In this document: one piece after another, positions 11,341 through 24,625 of the stretch
Numbering within the stretch: position 1 is the stretch's first letter
Layout of the letters: the number at the start of each line of letters is the position of its first letter
Assembly (NCBI RefSeq): GCF_051401765.1
Contig: NW_027480570.1
Coordinates: 372,001 to 436,000, forward strand
Length of the DNA: 64,000 nt
Source of the DNA: Calliopsis andreniformis
Taxonomy: Eukaryota; Arthropoda; Insecta; Hymenoptera; Andrenidae
Direction of reading: 5' to 3'
The notes under the pieces: model-generated
What the model saw: only the letters and a program-made list of their open reading frames with translations
Database searches by the model: none
What the model was told of the DNA's origin: nothing
Position numbers and translations under genes: made by a program

Positions 11341-12350
11341 ATTGAGGGTTCAGGAATGAGTACTGAGGATTGAGTATTGAGGACTGAGGATTGAAGATTG
11401 AGAATTGAAGATTGAGTATTGAGGACTGAATATTGACGATTGAGGATTGAAGATTGAGGATTGAGGTTTGAGGATAGAGGATTGAGGATTCAGTGTTGGA
11501 CAATGAGGATTGATGGTTGAAGATTGAGTATTGGGGATTGAGGATTGAGGAATGAGTATTGAAGATTGAGGATTGATGATTGAGGATTGGGGATTGAGGA
11601 TTGAAGATTGAGGATTGGGTATTGAGGATTGAAGAATTAGGATTGAGAGTTGAGGATTGAGAATAGAGGATTCAGGGTTGAAGATTGAGGATTGGGTATT
11701 GAGGATTGAAGAATGAGGATTGAGGATTGAAGATTGAGGATTGGGTATTGAGGATTGAAGAATGAGGATTGAGGATGAGGATTGAGGATTGAGGATTGAG
11801 GATTGAAGATTGAGGATTGGGTATTGAGGATTGAAGGATGAGGATTGAGGATTGAGGATTGAGGATTGAGGATTGAAGATTGAGTATTGAGGATTGAAGA
11901 TTGAGTGTTGAGGAATGAGGACTGAGTATTGAGGATTGAAGATTGAGTATTGAGGATTGAAGATTGAGGATTGAGTATTGAGGATTGAAGATTGAATATT
12001 GAGGACTGAGGATTGAGGGTTGTGGATTGAGAACGAGGACTGAGGGTTGAATATTGATGTTTGAGGTCTGAGGATTAAGGATTGAGGAATAAGAATTGAG
12101 GATTGAGGATTGAGGATTGAAGATTGAGGAATGGGTATTGAGGACTGAAGAATGAGGATTGAGGATTGAGGATTGAGGATTGAGGATTGCAGATTGAGTA
12201 TTGAGGATTGAAGATTGAGGATTCAGGATTGAGGATTGAGGATTGAGGATTGAGGATTGAGGATTGAGGATTGAAGATTGGGTATTGAGGATTGAAAATT
12301 GAGGATTGAGGATTGAGGATTGAGGATTGAGGATTGAGCATTGAAGATTG
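11341..12350. repeat. Partial block A copy matching positions 1-1,001
   Basis: From TCAGGAATGAGTACTGAGG at 11,350 the sequence follows positions 1-1,001 at an offset of 11,349, falling to 11,348 at the single extra A that copy 1 carries near 457. The same landmark begins copies at 13,542, 33,889 and 41,972. So a 1-kb piece of A precedes the next full A block by about 2.2 kb. Confidence 0.82.
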
Positions 12351-12835
12351 AGGATTGAGGATTGAGGATTGAGGATTGAGGATTGAGGATTGAGGATGAG
12401 GGCTGAGGGTTGAGAATTGAGGTTTGAGGACTGAGGACTGAGGATTGAGGATTGAGAATTGAGGATTGAGGTTTGTGGAACGAGGATTGAGGATTGAGGA
12501 TTGAGAATTGAGGATTGAGGACTGAGGATTGAAGATTGAGGATTGGGTATTGAGGATTGAAGAATGAGGATTGAAGATTGAGTGTTGAGGATTGAAGATT
12601 GAGGATTGAGGATTGAGTACTGAGGATTGAGGATTGAGGATTGAGGATCGAAGATTGAGAATTGAAGATTGAGTATTGAGGACTGAAGATTGACGATTGA
12701 GGATTGAAGATTGAGGATTGAGGATTGAGGATTGAGGATTGAGCATTGAAGAGTGAGGATTGGGGATTGAGGATTGACGACTGAGGATTGAGTATTGAGG
12801 ATTGAAGGTTGAGTATTGATGATTGAAGATTGAGG
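12350..12835. repeat. Junction segment with a B-type patch
   Basis: After the partial A copy, a GAGGATGAGGGCTGAGGG passage leads into sequence resembling block B near 30,790-31,020. The shared words include GAGGATCGAAGATTG, GAGCATTGAAGAGTGAGG and GATTGACGACTGAGG. Block A copy 2 homology resumes near 12,835. The patch shows that A- and B-type sequences have been exchanged within this array. Confidence 0.65.
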
Positions 12836-15111
12836 ATTGAGGATTGAGGGTTGAGGATTGAGGACGAGGACTGGCGGTTGAGGAATGAGGTTTGAGGATT
12901 GAGGGTTGTGGATTGAGGACGAGGACTGAGGGTTGAATATTGATGTTTGATGCCTGAGGATTGAGGATTGAGGATTGAGAATTGATGATTGAGGACTGTG
13001 GGTTGAAGATTGAGGATTGGGTATTGAGGATTGAAGAATGACGATTGGGGATTGAGGATTGAGGATTGAGGATTGAAGATTGAGTATTGAGGATTGAAGA
13101 TTGAGGATTGAGGATTGAGGATTGAGGATTGAGGATTGAGGATTGAGGATTGAGTATTGAGGATTGAAGATTGAGGATTGAGTATTGAGTGTTGAGGATA
13201 GAGGATTGAGGTTTGAAGATAGAGGATTGAGGATTGAGGATTGAGGATTGAGGATTGAGGATTGAGCATGAGGGCTGAGGGTTGAGGATTGAGGTTTGAT
13301 GACTGAGGACTGAGGATTGAGGATTGAGGATTGAGGATTGAGGATTGAGGATTGAAGATTGAGGATTGGGTATTGAGGATTGAAGAATGAGGATTGAGGA
13401 TTGAGGATTGAGGATTGAGGATTGAGGATTGAGGATTGAAGATTGAGGATTGAGTATTGAGGATTGAAGAATGAGGATTGCGGATTGAGGATTGAGGATA
13501 TAGGATTGAAGATTGAGTATTGAGGATTGAAGATTGAGGGTTCAGGAATGAGTACTGAGGATTGAGTATTGAGGACTGAGGATTGAAGATTGAGAATTGA
13601 AGATTGAGTATTGAGGACTGAATATTGACGATTGAGGATTGAAGATTGAGGATTGAGGTTTGAGGATAGAGGATTGAGGATTCAGTGTTGGACAATGAGG
13701 ATTGATGGTTGAAGATTGAGTATTGGGGATTGAGGATTGAGGAATGAGTATTGAAGATTGAGGATTGATGATTGAGGATTGAGGATTGAGGATTGAAGAT
13801 TGAGGATTGGGTATTGAGGATTGAAGAATTAGGATTGAGAGTTGAGGATTGAGAATAGAGGATTCAGGGTTGAAGATTGAGGATTGGGTATTGAGGATTG
13901 AAGAATGAGGATTGAGGATTGAAGATTGAGGATTGGGTATTGAGGATTGAAGAATGAGGATTGAGGATGAGGATTGAGGATTGAGGATTGAGGATTGAAG
14001 ATTGAGGATTGGGTATTGAGGATTGAAGGATGAGGATTGAGGATTGAGGATTGAGGATTGAGGATTGAAGATTGAGTATTGAGGATTGAAGATTGAGTGT
14101 TGAGGAATGAGGACTGAGTATTGAGGATTGAAGATTGAGTATTGAGGATTGAAGATTGAGGATTGAGTATTGAGGATTGAAGATTGAATATTGAGGACTG
14201 AGGATTGAGGGTTGTGGATTGAGAACGAGGACTGAGGGTTGAATATTGATGTTTGAGGTCTGAGGATTAAGGATTGAGGAATAAGAATTGAGGATTGAGG
14301 ATTGAGGATTGAAGATTGAGGAATGGGTATTGAGGACTGAAGAATGAGGATTGAGGATTGAGGATTGAGGATTGAGGATTGCAGATTGAGTATTGAGGAT
14401 TGAAGATTGAGGATTCAGGATTGAGGATTGAGGATTGAGGATTGAGGATTGAGGATTGAGGATTGAAGATTGGGTATTGAGGATTGAAAATTGAGGATTG
14501 AGGATTGAGGATTGAGGATTGAGGATTGAGCATTGAAGATTGAGGATTGGGGATTGAGGATTGAAGATTGAGTATTGATGATTGAATATTGAGGATTGAT
14601 AATTGAGAATTGATGATTGAGGATTGAGGATTGAGGATTGAGTATTGAGGATTGAAGGTTGAGGACTGAGGATTGAGGATTGAGGATTGATGATTGAGGA
14701 TTGAGGATTGAGGATTGAGGATTGAAGATTGAGTATTGAGGATTGAATATTGAGGATTAAGGATTGAGGATTGGGGATTGAGTATCTAGGATTGGAGATT
14801 GATTATTGGGTTTGAAGATTGAGGATTGAGGATTGAGGATTGCTAATTCAGAATTGAGGATGAGGACTGAGGGTTGAGGACTGAGGTTTGAGGAGCGAGG
14901 ATTGAGGATTGAGGATTGAGGACTGAGGATTGACGATTGAGTATTGAAGATAGAGGATTTATGACTGAGGACTGAGGATTGAGGATTGAGGATTGAGGAT
15001 TGAGGATTGAGGATTGAGGATTGAAGATTGAGTATTGAGGATTGAATATTGAGGATTGAGGTTTGAGGATTGAGAATGGGGGCTGAGGGTTGAGGATTGA
15101 GGTTTGAGTAT

Positions 15112-15137
15112 AGAATCCTGAGAATTCAGGATATTCT
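15112..15137. repeat. 26-bp inverted-repeat island, C class (A copy 2)
   Basis: It corresponds to the island at 1,572 at offset 13,540, with the same flanks. Confidence 0.9.
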
Positions 15138-16646
15138 ATCGAGCATTGAGAATATAGGATTGATGGTTGAGGACTGAGGATTGAGGATTGAGAATTCAGG
15201 ATTCAGGATCGAGGATTGAAGATTGAGGATTGGGTATTGAGGATTGAAGAATGAGGATTGAGTATTGAGGATTGAGGATTGAGGATTGAGGATTGAAGAT
15301 TGAGGATTGGGTATTGAGGATTGAAGAATGAGGATTGAGGGTTTAGGATTGAGGATTTAGGATTGAGTATTGAGCATTGAAGATTGAGGATTGGGTATTG
15401 AGGATTGAAGAATGAGGATTGAGGATTGAGGATTGAGGATAGAGGATTGAGGATTGAAGATTGAGGATTGGCTATTGAGGATTGAAGAATGAGGATTGAG
15501 GGTTGAGGATAGAGTATTGAGGATTGAGTATTGAGTATTGAAGGTTGAGGATTGTGGATTGAGGATTGAGGATTGAGGATTGAATATTGGAGATTGAGTA
15601 TTGATCCCTGAGGATTGAGGATTGAGGATTGAGTATTGAGAATTGAGGATTGATGGTTGAGTATTGAGGATTGAGGATTGAGTATTGAGTGTTGAAGATT
15701 GAGGATTGATGATTGAAGATTGAGGATTGGGGATTGAGGATAGAGGAATGAGTATTGAGGATTGAAGATTGGTGATTGAGGATTGAGGATTGAGGATTGA
15801 GTATTGAGGATTGACGCTTGAGGATTGACGATTGAGCATAGAGGATTGAAGATTGAGGACTGGCGATTGAGGATTGAATATTGAGGATTAAGGACTGAGG
15901 ATTGAGGATTGAGGATCTAGGATTGGAGATTGATTTTTGGGGATAGAAGATTGAGGATTGAGGATTGAGGATTGCTAATTGAGAATTGAGGATGAGGACT
16001 GAGGATTGAGCATTGAGGTTTGAGGACTGAGGGCTGAGGATTGAGGATTGAGGATTGATGATTGAGGATTGAGGATTGAGGATTGGGTATTGAGGATTGA
16101 GCATTGAGGTTTGAGGACTGAGTTCTGAGGATTGAGGATTGGGGATTGAGGTTTGAGGATGAGGGCTGAGGGTTGAGGATTGAGGTTTGAGGACTGAGGA
16201 CTGAGGATTGAGGATTGAGGATTGAGGATTGAGGATTGAGGATTGAAGATTGAGGATTGGGTATTGAGGATTGAAGAATGAGGATTGGGTATTGAGGATT
16301 GAAGAATGAGGATTGAGGATTGAGGATTGAGGATTGAGGATTGAAGATTGAGTACTGAGGATTGAAGATTGAGGGTTGAGGATTGAGTACTGAGGATTGA
16401 GTATTGAGGGCTGAGGATTGAAGATTGAGAATTGAAGATTGAGTATTGAGGACTGAATATTGACGATTGTGGATTGAAGATTGAGGATTGAGGATTGAGG
16501 ATTGAGGATTGAGGATTCAGTGTTGGACAATGAGGATTGATGGTTGAAGATTGAGGATTGGGGATTGAGGATTGAGGAATGAGTATTGAAGATTGAGGAT
16601 TGATGATTGAGGATTGAGGATTGAGGATTGAAGATTGAGGATTGGG

Positions 16647-16723
16647 TATTGAGGATTGAAGAATTAGGATTGAGAATTGAGGATAGAGGATAGAGGATTG
16701 AGGGTTGAAGATTGAGGATTGGG
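16647..16723. repeat. 77-bp (11-heptamer) indel segment, present in this A copy
   Basis: Two occurrences of ATTGGGTAT, at 16,641 and 16,718, bracket 77 bp absent from A copies 1, 3 and 4 (near 3,106, 36,994 and 45,076). Both B blocks keep a close relative (near 27,400-27,480 and 52,080-52,155). Presence in A copy 2 and both B blocks suggests that absence is derived: one deletion between the flanking words in the ancestor of A copies 1, 3 and 4. It also explains marker spacings of 1,021 bp versus 1,098 bp. Confidence 0.85.
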
Positions 16724-18667
16724 TATCGAGGGTTGAAGAATGAGGATTGAGGATTGAAGATTGAGGATTGGGTATTGAGGATTGAAAAATGAGGATTGGG
16801 GATTGAGGATTGAGGATTGAGGATTGAGGATTGAAGATTGAGGATTGGGTATTGAGGATTGGAGAATGAGGATTGAGGATTGAGGATTGAGGATTGAGGA
16901 TTGAAGATTGAGTATTGAGGACTGAAGATTGAGGATTGAGGATTGAAGATTGAGTATTGAGGATTGAAGATTGAGGATTCAGGATTGAGGAATGAGTATT
17001 GATGATTGAGGATTGATGATTGAGGATTGAGCATTGAGGATTGGGGATTGAGGATTGAGCATTGAGGTTTGAGGACTGAGGTCTGAGGATTGAGGATTGG
17101 GGATTGATGATTGAGGATTGAGGATTGAGGATTGGGTATTGAGGATTGAGCATTGAGGTTTGAGGACTGAGGGCTGAGGTTTGAGGATTGAGGATTGAGG
17201 ATTGACGATGAGGGCTGAGGGTTGAGGATTGAGGTTTGAGGACTGAGGACTGAGGATTGAGGATTGAGGATTGAGGATTGAGGATTGAGGATTGAAGATT
17301 GAGGATTGGGTATTGAGGATTGAAGAATGAGGATTGAGGATTTAGGATTGAGGATTGAGGATTGAGGATTGAAGATTGAGGATTGGGTATTGAGGATTGA
17401 AGAATGAGGATTGAGGATTGAGGATTGAGGATTGAGGATTGAAGATTGAGTATTGAGGATTGAAGATTGAGGGTTGAGGATTGAGTACTGAGGATTGAGC
17501 ATTGAGGACTGAGGATTGAACATTGAGAATTGAAGATTGAGTATTGAGGACTGAATATTGACGATTGAGGATTGAAGATTGAGGATTGAGGATTGAGGAT
17601 TGAGGATTGAGGATTCAGTGTTGGACAATGAGGATTGATGGTTGAAGATTGAGGATTGGGGATTGAGGATTGAGGAGTGAGTATTGAAGATTGAGGATTG
17701 ATGATTGAGGATTGAGGATTGAGGATTGAAGATTGAGGATTGGGTATTGAGGATTGAAGAATTAGGATTGAGAATTGAGGATTGACGATAGAGGATTGAG
17801 GGTTGACGATTGAGGATTGGGTATTGAGTGTTGAGGATTGAGGATTGAGGTGTGAAGATAGAGGATTGAGGATTGAGGATTGAGGATTGAGGATTGAGGA
17901 TTGAGGATTGAATATTGGTGATTGAATATTGAGGACTGAGGATTAAGGTTTGTGGATTGAGGACGAGGACTGAGGGTTGAATATTGATGTTTGAGGTCTA
18001 AAGATTAAGGATTGAGGATTGAGAATTTAGGATTGAGGATTGAGGATTGAAGATTGAGGATTGGGTATTGAGGATTGAAGAATGAGGATTGGCGATTGAG
18101 GATTGACGATTGAGTATTGAGTATTGAGGATTGAAGATTGAGTACTGATGATTGAAGATTGAGGATTGAGGATTGAGGGTTGAGTATTAAGGACGAGGAC
18201 TGACGGTTGAGGAGTGAGGTTTGAGGATTGAGGATTGAGGATTGAGGACTGAGGCTTGAGGATGGACGATTGAGCATAGAGGATTGAAGATTCAGGACTG
18301 GCGATTGAGGATTGAAGATTGAGGATTAAGGACTGAGGATTGGGGATTGAGGATCTAGGATTGGAGATTGATTTTTGGGGATTGAAGATTGAGGATTGAG
18401 GATTGAGGATTGCTAATTGAGAATTGAGGATGAGGACTGAGGGTTGAGGATTGAGGTTTGAGGAACGAGGATTGAGGGTTGAGGATTAAGGACTGAGGAT
18501 TGACGATTGAGTATTGAATATTGAGGATTTATGACTGAGGATTGAGGATTGAGGATTGAGGATTGAGGATTGAGGATTGAAGATTGAGTATTGGGGATTG
18601 AATATTGAGGATTGAGGATTGAGGATTGAGAATGAGGGCTGAGGGTTGAGGATTGAGGTTTGAGTAT

Positions 18668-18693
18668 AGAATCCTGAGAATTCAGGATATTCT
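18668..18693. repeat. 26-bp inverted-repeat island, T class (A copy 2)
   Basis: It corresponds to the island at 5,051 at offset 13,617. The 77-bp difference from the C-class offset is the indel at 16,647. Confidence 0.9.
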
Positions 18694-18821
18694 ATTGAGC
18701 ATTGAGAATTTAGGATTGATGGTTGAGGACTGAGGATTGAGGATTGAGGATTGAGGATTGAGGATTGAGTATTGAGGATTGAAGATTGAGTATTGAGGAT
18801 TGAAGATTGGTGATTGAGGAT

Positions 18822-19497
18822 TGAGGATTGAGGATTGAGTATTGAGGATTGACGCTTGAGGATTGAGGGTTGAGGATGTAGGATTGAAGAGAGAGGACTG
18901 AGTGTTGAGGATTGAGTGTTGAGAATTGATGCTTGAGGTTTGAAATTTGATTATTGAATATTCTGGATTGAGTATTGAACCATCAGGGTTCAGGATGTTC
19001 TACTGAGTATTGAGAATTGAGGATTGATGGTTGAGTATTGAGGATTGATGGTTGAGGGTTGAGTGTTGAATATTGAGGATTGTGGATTGAGGATTGAGGA
19101 TTGATGATTGAGGATTGAAGATTGATTATTGATGATTGAAGATTGAGGATTGAGGATTGAGGGTTGAGGATTGAGGACGAGGACTGACGGTTGAGGATTG
19201 AGGTTTGAGGATTGAGGATTGAGGATTGTGGACTGAGGCTTGAGGATTGAGGATTGAGTATTGAGGATTGACGCTTGAGGATTGAGGGTTGAGGATGTAG
19301 GATTGAAGAGAGAGGACTGAGTGTTGAGGATTGAGTGTTGAGAATTGATGCTTGAGGTTTGAAATTTGATTATTGAATATTCTGGATTGAGTATTGAACC
19401 ATCAGGGTTCAGGATGTTCTATTGAGTATTGAGAATTGAGGATTGATGGTTGATTATTGAGGATTGATTGTTGAGGGTTGAGTGTTGAAAATTGAGG
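18822..19497. repeat. Paired 15-bp inverted-repeat islands, 419 bp apart (A copy 2)
   Basis: The inverted repeats are at 18,977-18,991 and 19,396-19,410, both offset 13,617 bp from copy 1. Near 19,080 one GAGGATTG is GTGGATTG, private to this copy. Confidence 0.88.
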
Positions 19498-19814
19498 ATT
19501 GAGGATTGAGGATTGAGGTTTGAGGATTGAGGATTGAGGATTGAGGGTTGAGTACTGAGGATTGAGGATTGAGGACTGAGGATTGAAGATTGAGAATTGA
19601 AGATTGAGTATTGAGGTCTGAATATTGACGATTGAGTATTGAAGATTGAGGATTGAGGATTGAGGATTGAGGATTGCAGATTGAGTATTGAGGATTGAAG
19701 ATTGAGGATTCAGGATTGAGGATTGAGGATTGAGGATTGAGGATTGAGGATTGAGGGTTGAAGATTGGGTATTGAGGATTGAAAATTGAGGATTGAGGAT
19801 TGAGGATTGAGGAT

Positions 19815-20340
19815 TGAGGATTGAGCATTGAAGATTGAGGATTGGGGATTGAGGATTGAAGATTGAGTATTGATGATTGAATATTGAGGATTGATAATTG
19901 AGAATTGATGATTGAGGATTGAGGATTGAGTATTGAGGTTTGAAGGTTGAGGATTGAGGATTGAGGATTGAGGATTGATGATTGAGGATTGAGGATTGAG
20001 GATTGAGGATTGAAGATTGAGTATTGAGGATTGAAGATTGAGGATTAAGGATTGAGGATTGGGGATTGAGGATCTAGGATTGGAGATTGATTATTGGGTT
20101 TGAAGATTGAGGACTGAGGATTGAGGATTGCTAATTCAGAATTGAGGATGAGGACTGAGGGTTGAGGATTGAGGATTGAGCATTGAAGATTGAGGATTGG
20201 GGATTGAGGATTGAAGATTGAGTATTGATGATTGAATATTGAGGATTGATAATTGAGAATTGATGATTGAGGATTGAGGATTGAGTATTGAGGTTTGAAG
20301 GTTGAGGATTGAGGATTGAGGATTGAGGATTGATGATTGA
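19815..20340. repeat. 355-bp-offset local duplication at the end of block A copy 2
   Basis: The passage starting GAGCATTGAAGATTGAGG at 19,823 reappears at 20,178. It includes GATAATTGAGAATTGATGATT, and about 170 bp is shared (about 19,815-19,985 and 20,170-20,340). The second copy then joins sequence homologous to about 16,840. This is a junction of two unequal exchanges, and it lies where A copy 2 stops matching copy 1. Confidence 0.78.
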
Positions 20341-23280
20341 AGATTGAGGATTGGGTATTGAGGATTGGAGAATGAGGATTGAGGATTGAGGATTGAGTAT
20401 TGAGGATTGAAGATTGAGAATTGAGGACTGAAGATTGAGGATTGAGGATTGAAGATTGAGTATTGAGGATTGAAGATTGAGGATTCAGGATTGAGGAATG
20501 AGTATTGATGATTGAGGATTGATGATTGAGGATTGAGCATTGAGGATTGGGGATTGAGGATTGAGCATTGAGGTTTGAGGACTGAGGGCTGAGGATTGAG
20601 GATTGGGGATTGATGATTGAGGATTGAGGATTGAGGATTGGGTATTGAGGATTGAGCATTGAGGTTTGAGGACTGAGGGCTGAGGTTTGAGGATTGAGGA
20701 CTGAGGATTGACGATGAGGGCTGAGGGTTGAGGATTGAGGTTTGAGGACTGAGGACTGAGGATTGAGGATTGAGGATTGAGGATTGAGGATTGAGGATTG
20801 AAGATTGAGGATTGGGTATTGAGGATTGAAGAATGAGGATTGAGGATTTAGGATTGAGGATTGAGGATTGAGGATTGAAGATTGAGGATTGGGTATTGAG
20901 GATTGAAGAATGAGGTTGAGGATTGAGGATTGAGGATTGAGGATTGAAGATAGAGTATTGAGGATTGAAGATTGAGGGTTGAGGATTGAGTACTGAGGAT
21001 TGAGCATTGAGGACTGAGGATTGAACATTGAGAATTGAAGATTGAGTATTGAGGACTGAAGATTGACGATTGAGGATTGAAGATTGAGGATTGAGGAATG
21101 AGGATTGAGGATTGAGGATTCAGTGTTGGACAATGAGGATTGATGGTTGAAGATTGAGGATTGGGGATTGAGGATTGAGGAGTGAGTATTGAAGATTGAG
21201 GATTGATGATTGAGGATTGAGGATTCAGGATTGAAGATTGAGGATTGGGTATTGAGGATTGAAGAATTAGGATTGAGAATTGAAGATTGAGGATAGAGGA
21301 TTGAGGGTTGACGATTGAGGATTGGGTATTGAGTGTTGAGGATTGAGGATTGAGGTGTGAAGATAGAGGATTGAGGATTGAGGATTGAGGATTGAGGATT
21401 GAGGATTGAGGATTGAATATTGGTGATTGAATATTGAGGACTGAGGATTAAGGTTTGTGGATTGAGGACGAGGACTGAGGGTTGAATATTGATGTTTGAG
21501 GTCTGAGGATTAAGGATTGAGGATTGAGAATTTAGGATTGAGGATTGAGGATTGAAGATTGAGGATTGGGTATTGAGGATTGAAGAATGAGGATTGGCGA
21601 TTGAGGATTGACGATTGAGTATTGAGTATTGAGGATTGAAGATTGAGTACTGATGATTGAAGATTGAGGATTGAGGATTGAGGGTTGAGTATTAAGGACG
21701 AGGACTGACGGTTGAGGAGTGAGGTTTGAGGATTGAGGATTGAGGATTGAGGATTGAGTATTGAGGATTGAAGATTGAGTATTGAGGATTGAAGATTGGT
21801 GATTGAGGATTGAGGATTGAGGATTGAGTATTGAGGATTGACGCTTGAGGATTGAGGGTTGAGGATGTAGGATTGAAGAGAGAGGACTGAGTGTTGAGGA
21901 TTGAGTGTTGAGAATTGATGCTTGAGGTTTGAAATTTGATTATTGAATATTCTGGATTGAGTATGGAACCATCAGGGTTCAGGATGTTCTACTGAGTATT
22001 GAGAATTGAGGATTGATGGTTGAGGGTTGAGTGTTGAATATTGAGGATTGAGGATTGAGGATTGAGGATTGATGATTGAGGATTGAAGATTGATTATTGA
22101 TGATTGAAGATTGAGGATTGAGGATTGAGGGTTGAGGATTGAGGACGAGGACTGACGGTTGAGGATTGAGGTTTGAGGATTGAGGACTGAGGATTGTGGA
22201 CTGAGGCTTGAGGATTGAGGATTGAGTATTGAGGATTGACGCTTGAGGATTGAGGGTTGAGGATGTAGGATTGAAGAGAGAGGACTGAGTGTTGAGGATT
22301 GAGTGTTGAGAATTGATGCTTGAGGTTTGAAATTTGATTATTGAATATTCTGGATTGAGTATTGAACCATCAGGGTTCAGGATGTTCTATTGAGTATTGA
22401 GAATTGAGGATTGATGGTTGATTATTGAGGATTGATTGTTGAGGGTTGAGTGTTGAAAATTGAGGATTGAGTATTGAGGATTGAGGTTTGAGGATTGAGG
22501 ATTGAGGATTGAGGGTTGAGTACTGAGGATTGAGGATTGAGGACTGAGGATTGAAGATTGAGAATTGAAGATTGAGTATTGAGGTCTGAATATTGACGAT
22601 TGAGTATTGAAGATTGAGGATTGAGGATTGAGGATTGAGGATTGCATATTGAGTATTGAGGATTGAAGATTGAGGATTCAGGATTGAGGATTGAGGATTG
22701 AGGATTGAGGATTGAGGATTGAGGGTTGAAGATTGGGTATTGAGGATTGAAAATTGAGGATTGAGGATTGAGGATTGAGGATTGAGGATTGAGCATTGAA
22801 GATTGAGGATTGGGGATTGAGGATTGAAGATTGAGTATTGATGATTGAATATTGAGGATTGATAATTGAGAATTGATGATTGAGGATTGAGGATTGAGTA
22901 TTGAGGTTTGAAGGTTGAGGATTGAGGATTGAGGATTGAGGATTGATGATTGAGGATTGAGGATTGAGGATTGAGGATTGAAGATTGAGTATTGAGGATT
23001 GAAGATTGAGGATTAAGGATTGAGGATTGGGGATTGAGGATCTAGGATTGGAGATTGATTATTGGGTTTGAAGATTGAGGACTGAGGATTGAGGATTGCT
23101 AATTCAGAATTGAGGATGAGGACTGAGGGTTGAGGACTGAGGTTTGAGGAGCGAGGATTGAGGATTGAGGATTGAGGACTGAGGATTGACGATTGAGTAT
23201 TGAAGATAGAGGATTTATGACTGAGGATTGAGGATTGAGGATTGAGGATTGAGGATTGAGGATTGAGGATTGAGGATTGA
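20341..23280. repeat. Rearranged partial block A copy
   Basis: 20,341-21,755 repeats 16,835-18,250 at offset about 3,506. From about 21,745 the sequence repeats 18,755 onward at offset 2,989, falling to 2,968. The roughly 500 bp between those two source intervals is missing. From about 22,000 to 24,000 it also matches 39,300-41,302 at a constant 17,303 bp, checked at the islands 22,364/39,667 and 23,368/40,671. The array therefore contains a second, internally deleted tail of block A. Confidence 0.8.
21811..22465. repeat. Paired 15-bp inverted-repeat islands, 398 bp apart (rearranged A copy)
   Basis: The inverted repeats are at 21,966-21,980 and 22,364-22,378. The spacing is 21 bp (three heptamers) shorter than in full A blocks. 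The first is preceded by GTATGGAACC in place of GTATTGAACC. Confidence 0.88.
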
Positions 23281-24625
23281 AGATAGAGTATTGAGGATTG
23301 AATATTGAGGATTGAGGTTTGAGGATTGAGAATGAGGGCTGAGGGTTGAGGATTGAGGTTTGAGTATAGAATCCTGAGAATTCAGGATATTCTATCGAGC
23401 ATTGAGAATATAGGATTGATGGTTGAGGACTGAGGATTGAGGATTGAGAATTCAGGATTCAGGATCGAGGATTGAAGATTGAGGATTGGGTATTGAGGAT
23501 TGAAGAATGAGGATTGAGGATTGAGGATTGAGGGTTGAGGATTGAGGATTGAAGATTGAGGATTGGGTATTGAGGATTGAAGAATGAGGTTTGAGGGTTT
23601 AGGATTGAGGATTTAGGATTGAGTATTGAGCATTGAAGATTGAGGATTGGGTATTGAGGATTGAAGAATGAGGATTGAGGATTGAGGATTGAGGATAGAG
23701 GATTGAGGATTGAAGATTGAGGATTGGCTATTGAGGATTGAAGAATGAGGATTGAGGGTTGAGGATAGAGTATTGAGGATTGAGTATTGAGTATTGAAGG
23801 TTGAGGATTGTGGATTGAGGATTGAGGATTGAGGATTGAATATTGAAGATTGAGTATTGATCCCTGAGGATTGAGGATTGAGGATTGAGTATTGAGAATT
23901 GAGGATTGATGGTTGAGTACTGAGGATTGAGGATTGAGTATTGAGTGTTGAAGATTGAGGATTGATGATTGAAGATTGAGGATTGGGGATTGAGGATTGA
24001 GGAATGAGTATTGAAGATTGAGGATTGATGATTGAGGATTGAGGATTGAGGATTGGGTATTGAGGATTGAGCATTGAGGTTTGAGGACTGAGGGCTGAGG
24101 ATTGAGGATTGAGGATTGAGGATTGAGGATGAGGGCTGAGGGTTGAGGATTGAGGTTTGAGGACTGAGGACTGAGGATTGAGGATTGAGAATTGAGGATT
24201 GAGGATTGAGGATTGAAGATTGAAGATTGGGTATTGAGGATTGAAGAATGGGGATTGAGGATTGAAGATTGAGTATTGAGGATTGAAGTTTGAGGATTGA
24301 GTATTGACGATTGAGGATTGAGGTTTGAAGATTGAGGATTGAGGATTGAGGGCTGAGGATTGAGGATTGAGGATTGAAGATTGCATATTGATGATTGAAT
24401 ATTGAGGACTGAGTATTGAAGGTTGTGGATTGAGGACGAGGACTGAGGGTTGAATATTGATGTTTGAGGTCTGAGGATTAAGGATTGAGGATTGAGAATT
24501 GAGGATTGAGGATTGAGGATTGAAGATTGAGGATTGGGTATTGAGGTTTGAAGAATGAGGATTGAGGATTGAGGTTTGAGGATTGACGATTGCAGATTGA
24601 GTATTGAGGATTGAAGATTGAGGAT
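23281..24625. repeat. A-to-B transition, shared with 40,584-41,302 and 48,665-49,759
   Basis: The left part repeats 40,584-41,302 at offset 17,303 and carries a C-class 26-bp island at 23,368. From about 23,531 the sequence also repeats 48,665-49,759 at offset 25,134. The transition from A-like to B-like variant heptamers is gradual. The edge of block B is set at about 24,000, where GAATGAGTATTGAAG passages begin to match 49,130 and not 41,302. Confidence 0.72.
23368..23393. repeat. 26-bp inverted-repeat island, C class (A/B transition)
   Basis: The right flank is C class but the left flank reads GAATGAGGGCTG, a combination shared only with the island at 40,671. Confidence 0.9.

Larger units (their letters stand above)
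12835..20166. repeat. Higher-order block A, copy 2
   Basis: It aligns with 33,182-40,437 at offset 20,347, becoming 20,271 beyond the 77-bp indel. It includes the 26-bp islands at 15,112 and 18,668, the inverted-repeat island pair at 18,977 and 19,396, and CAGTGTTGGACAAT markers at 13,683, 16,518 and 17,616. Unlike copies 1, 3 and 4 it retains a 77-bp (11-heptamer) segment at about 16,647-16,723. Its right end near 20,166 runs into a 355-bp-offset local duplication. Confidence 0.88.

Noticed and set aside
15472..17628. 718-codon - strand open frame (starting at a TTG in the CAGTGTTGGACAAT marker) as a gene
   Set aside because: The same composition argument applies. The start is a TTG that recurs 31 times in the array, and the frame overlaps another long frame (15,975-17,153) encoding the same kind of repeat.
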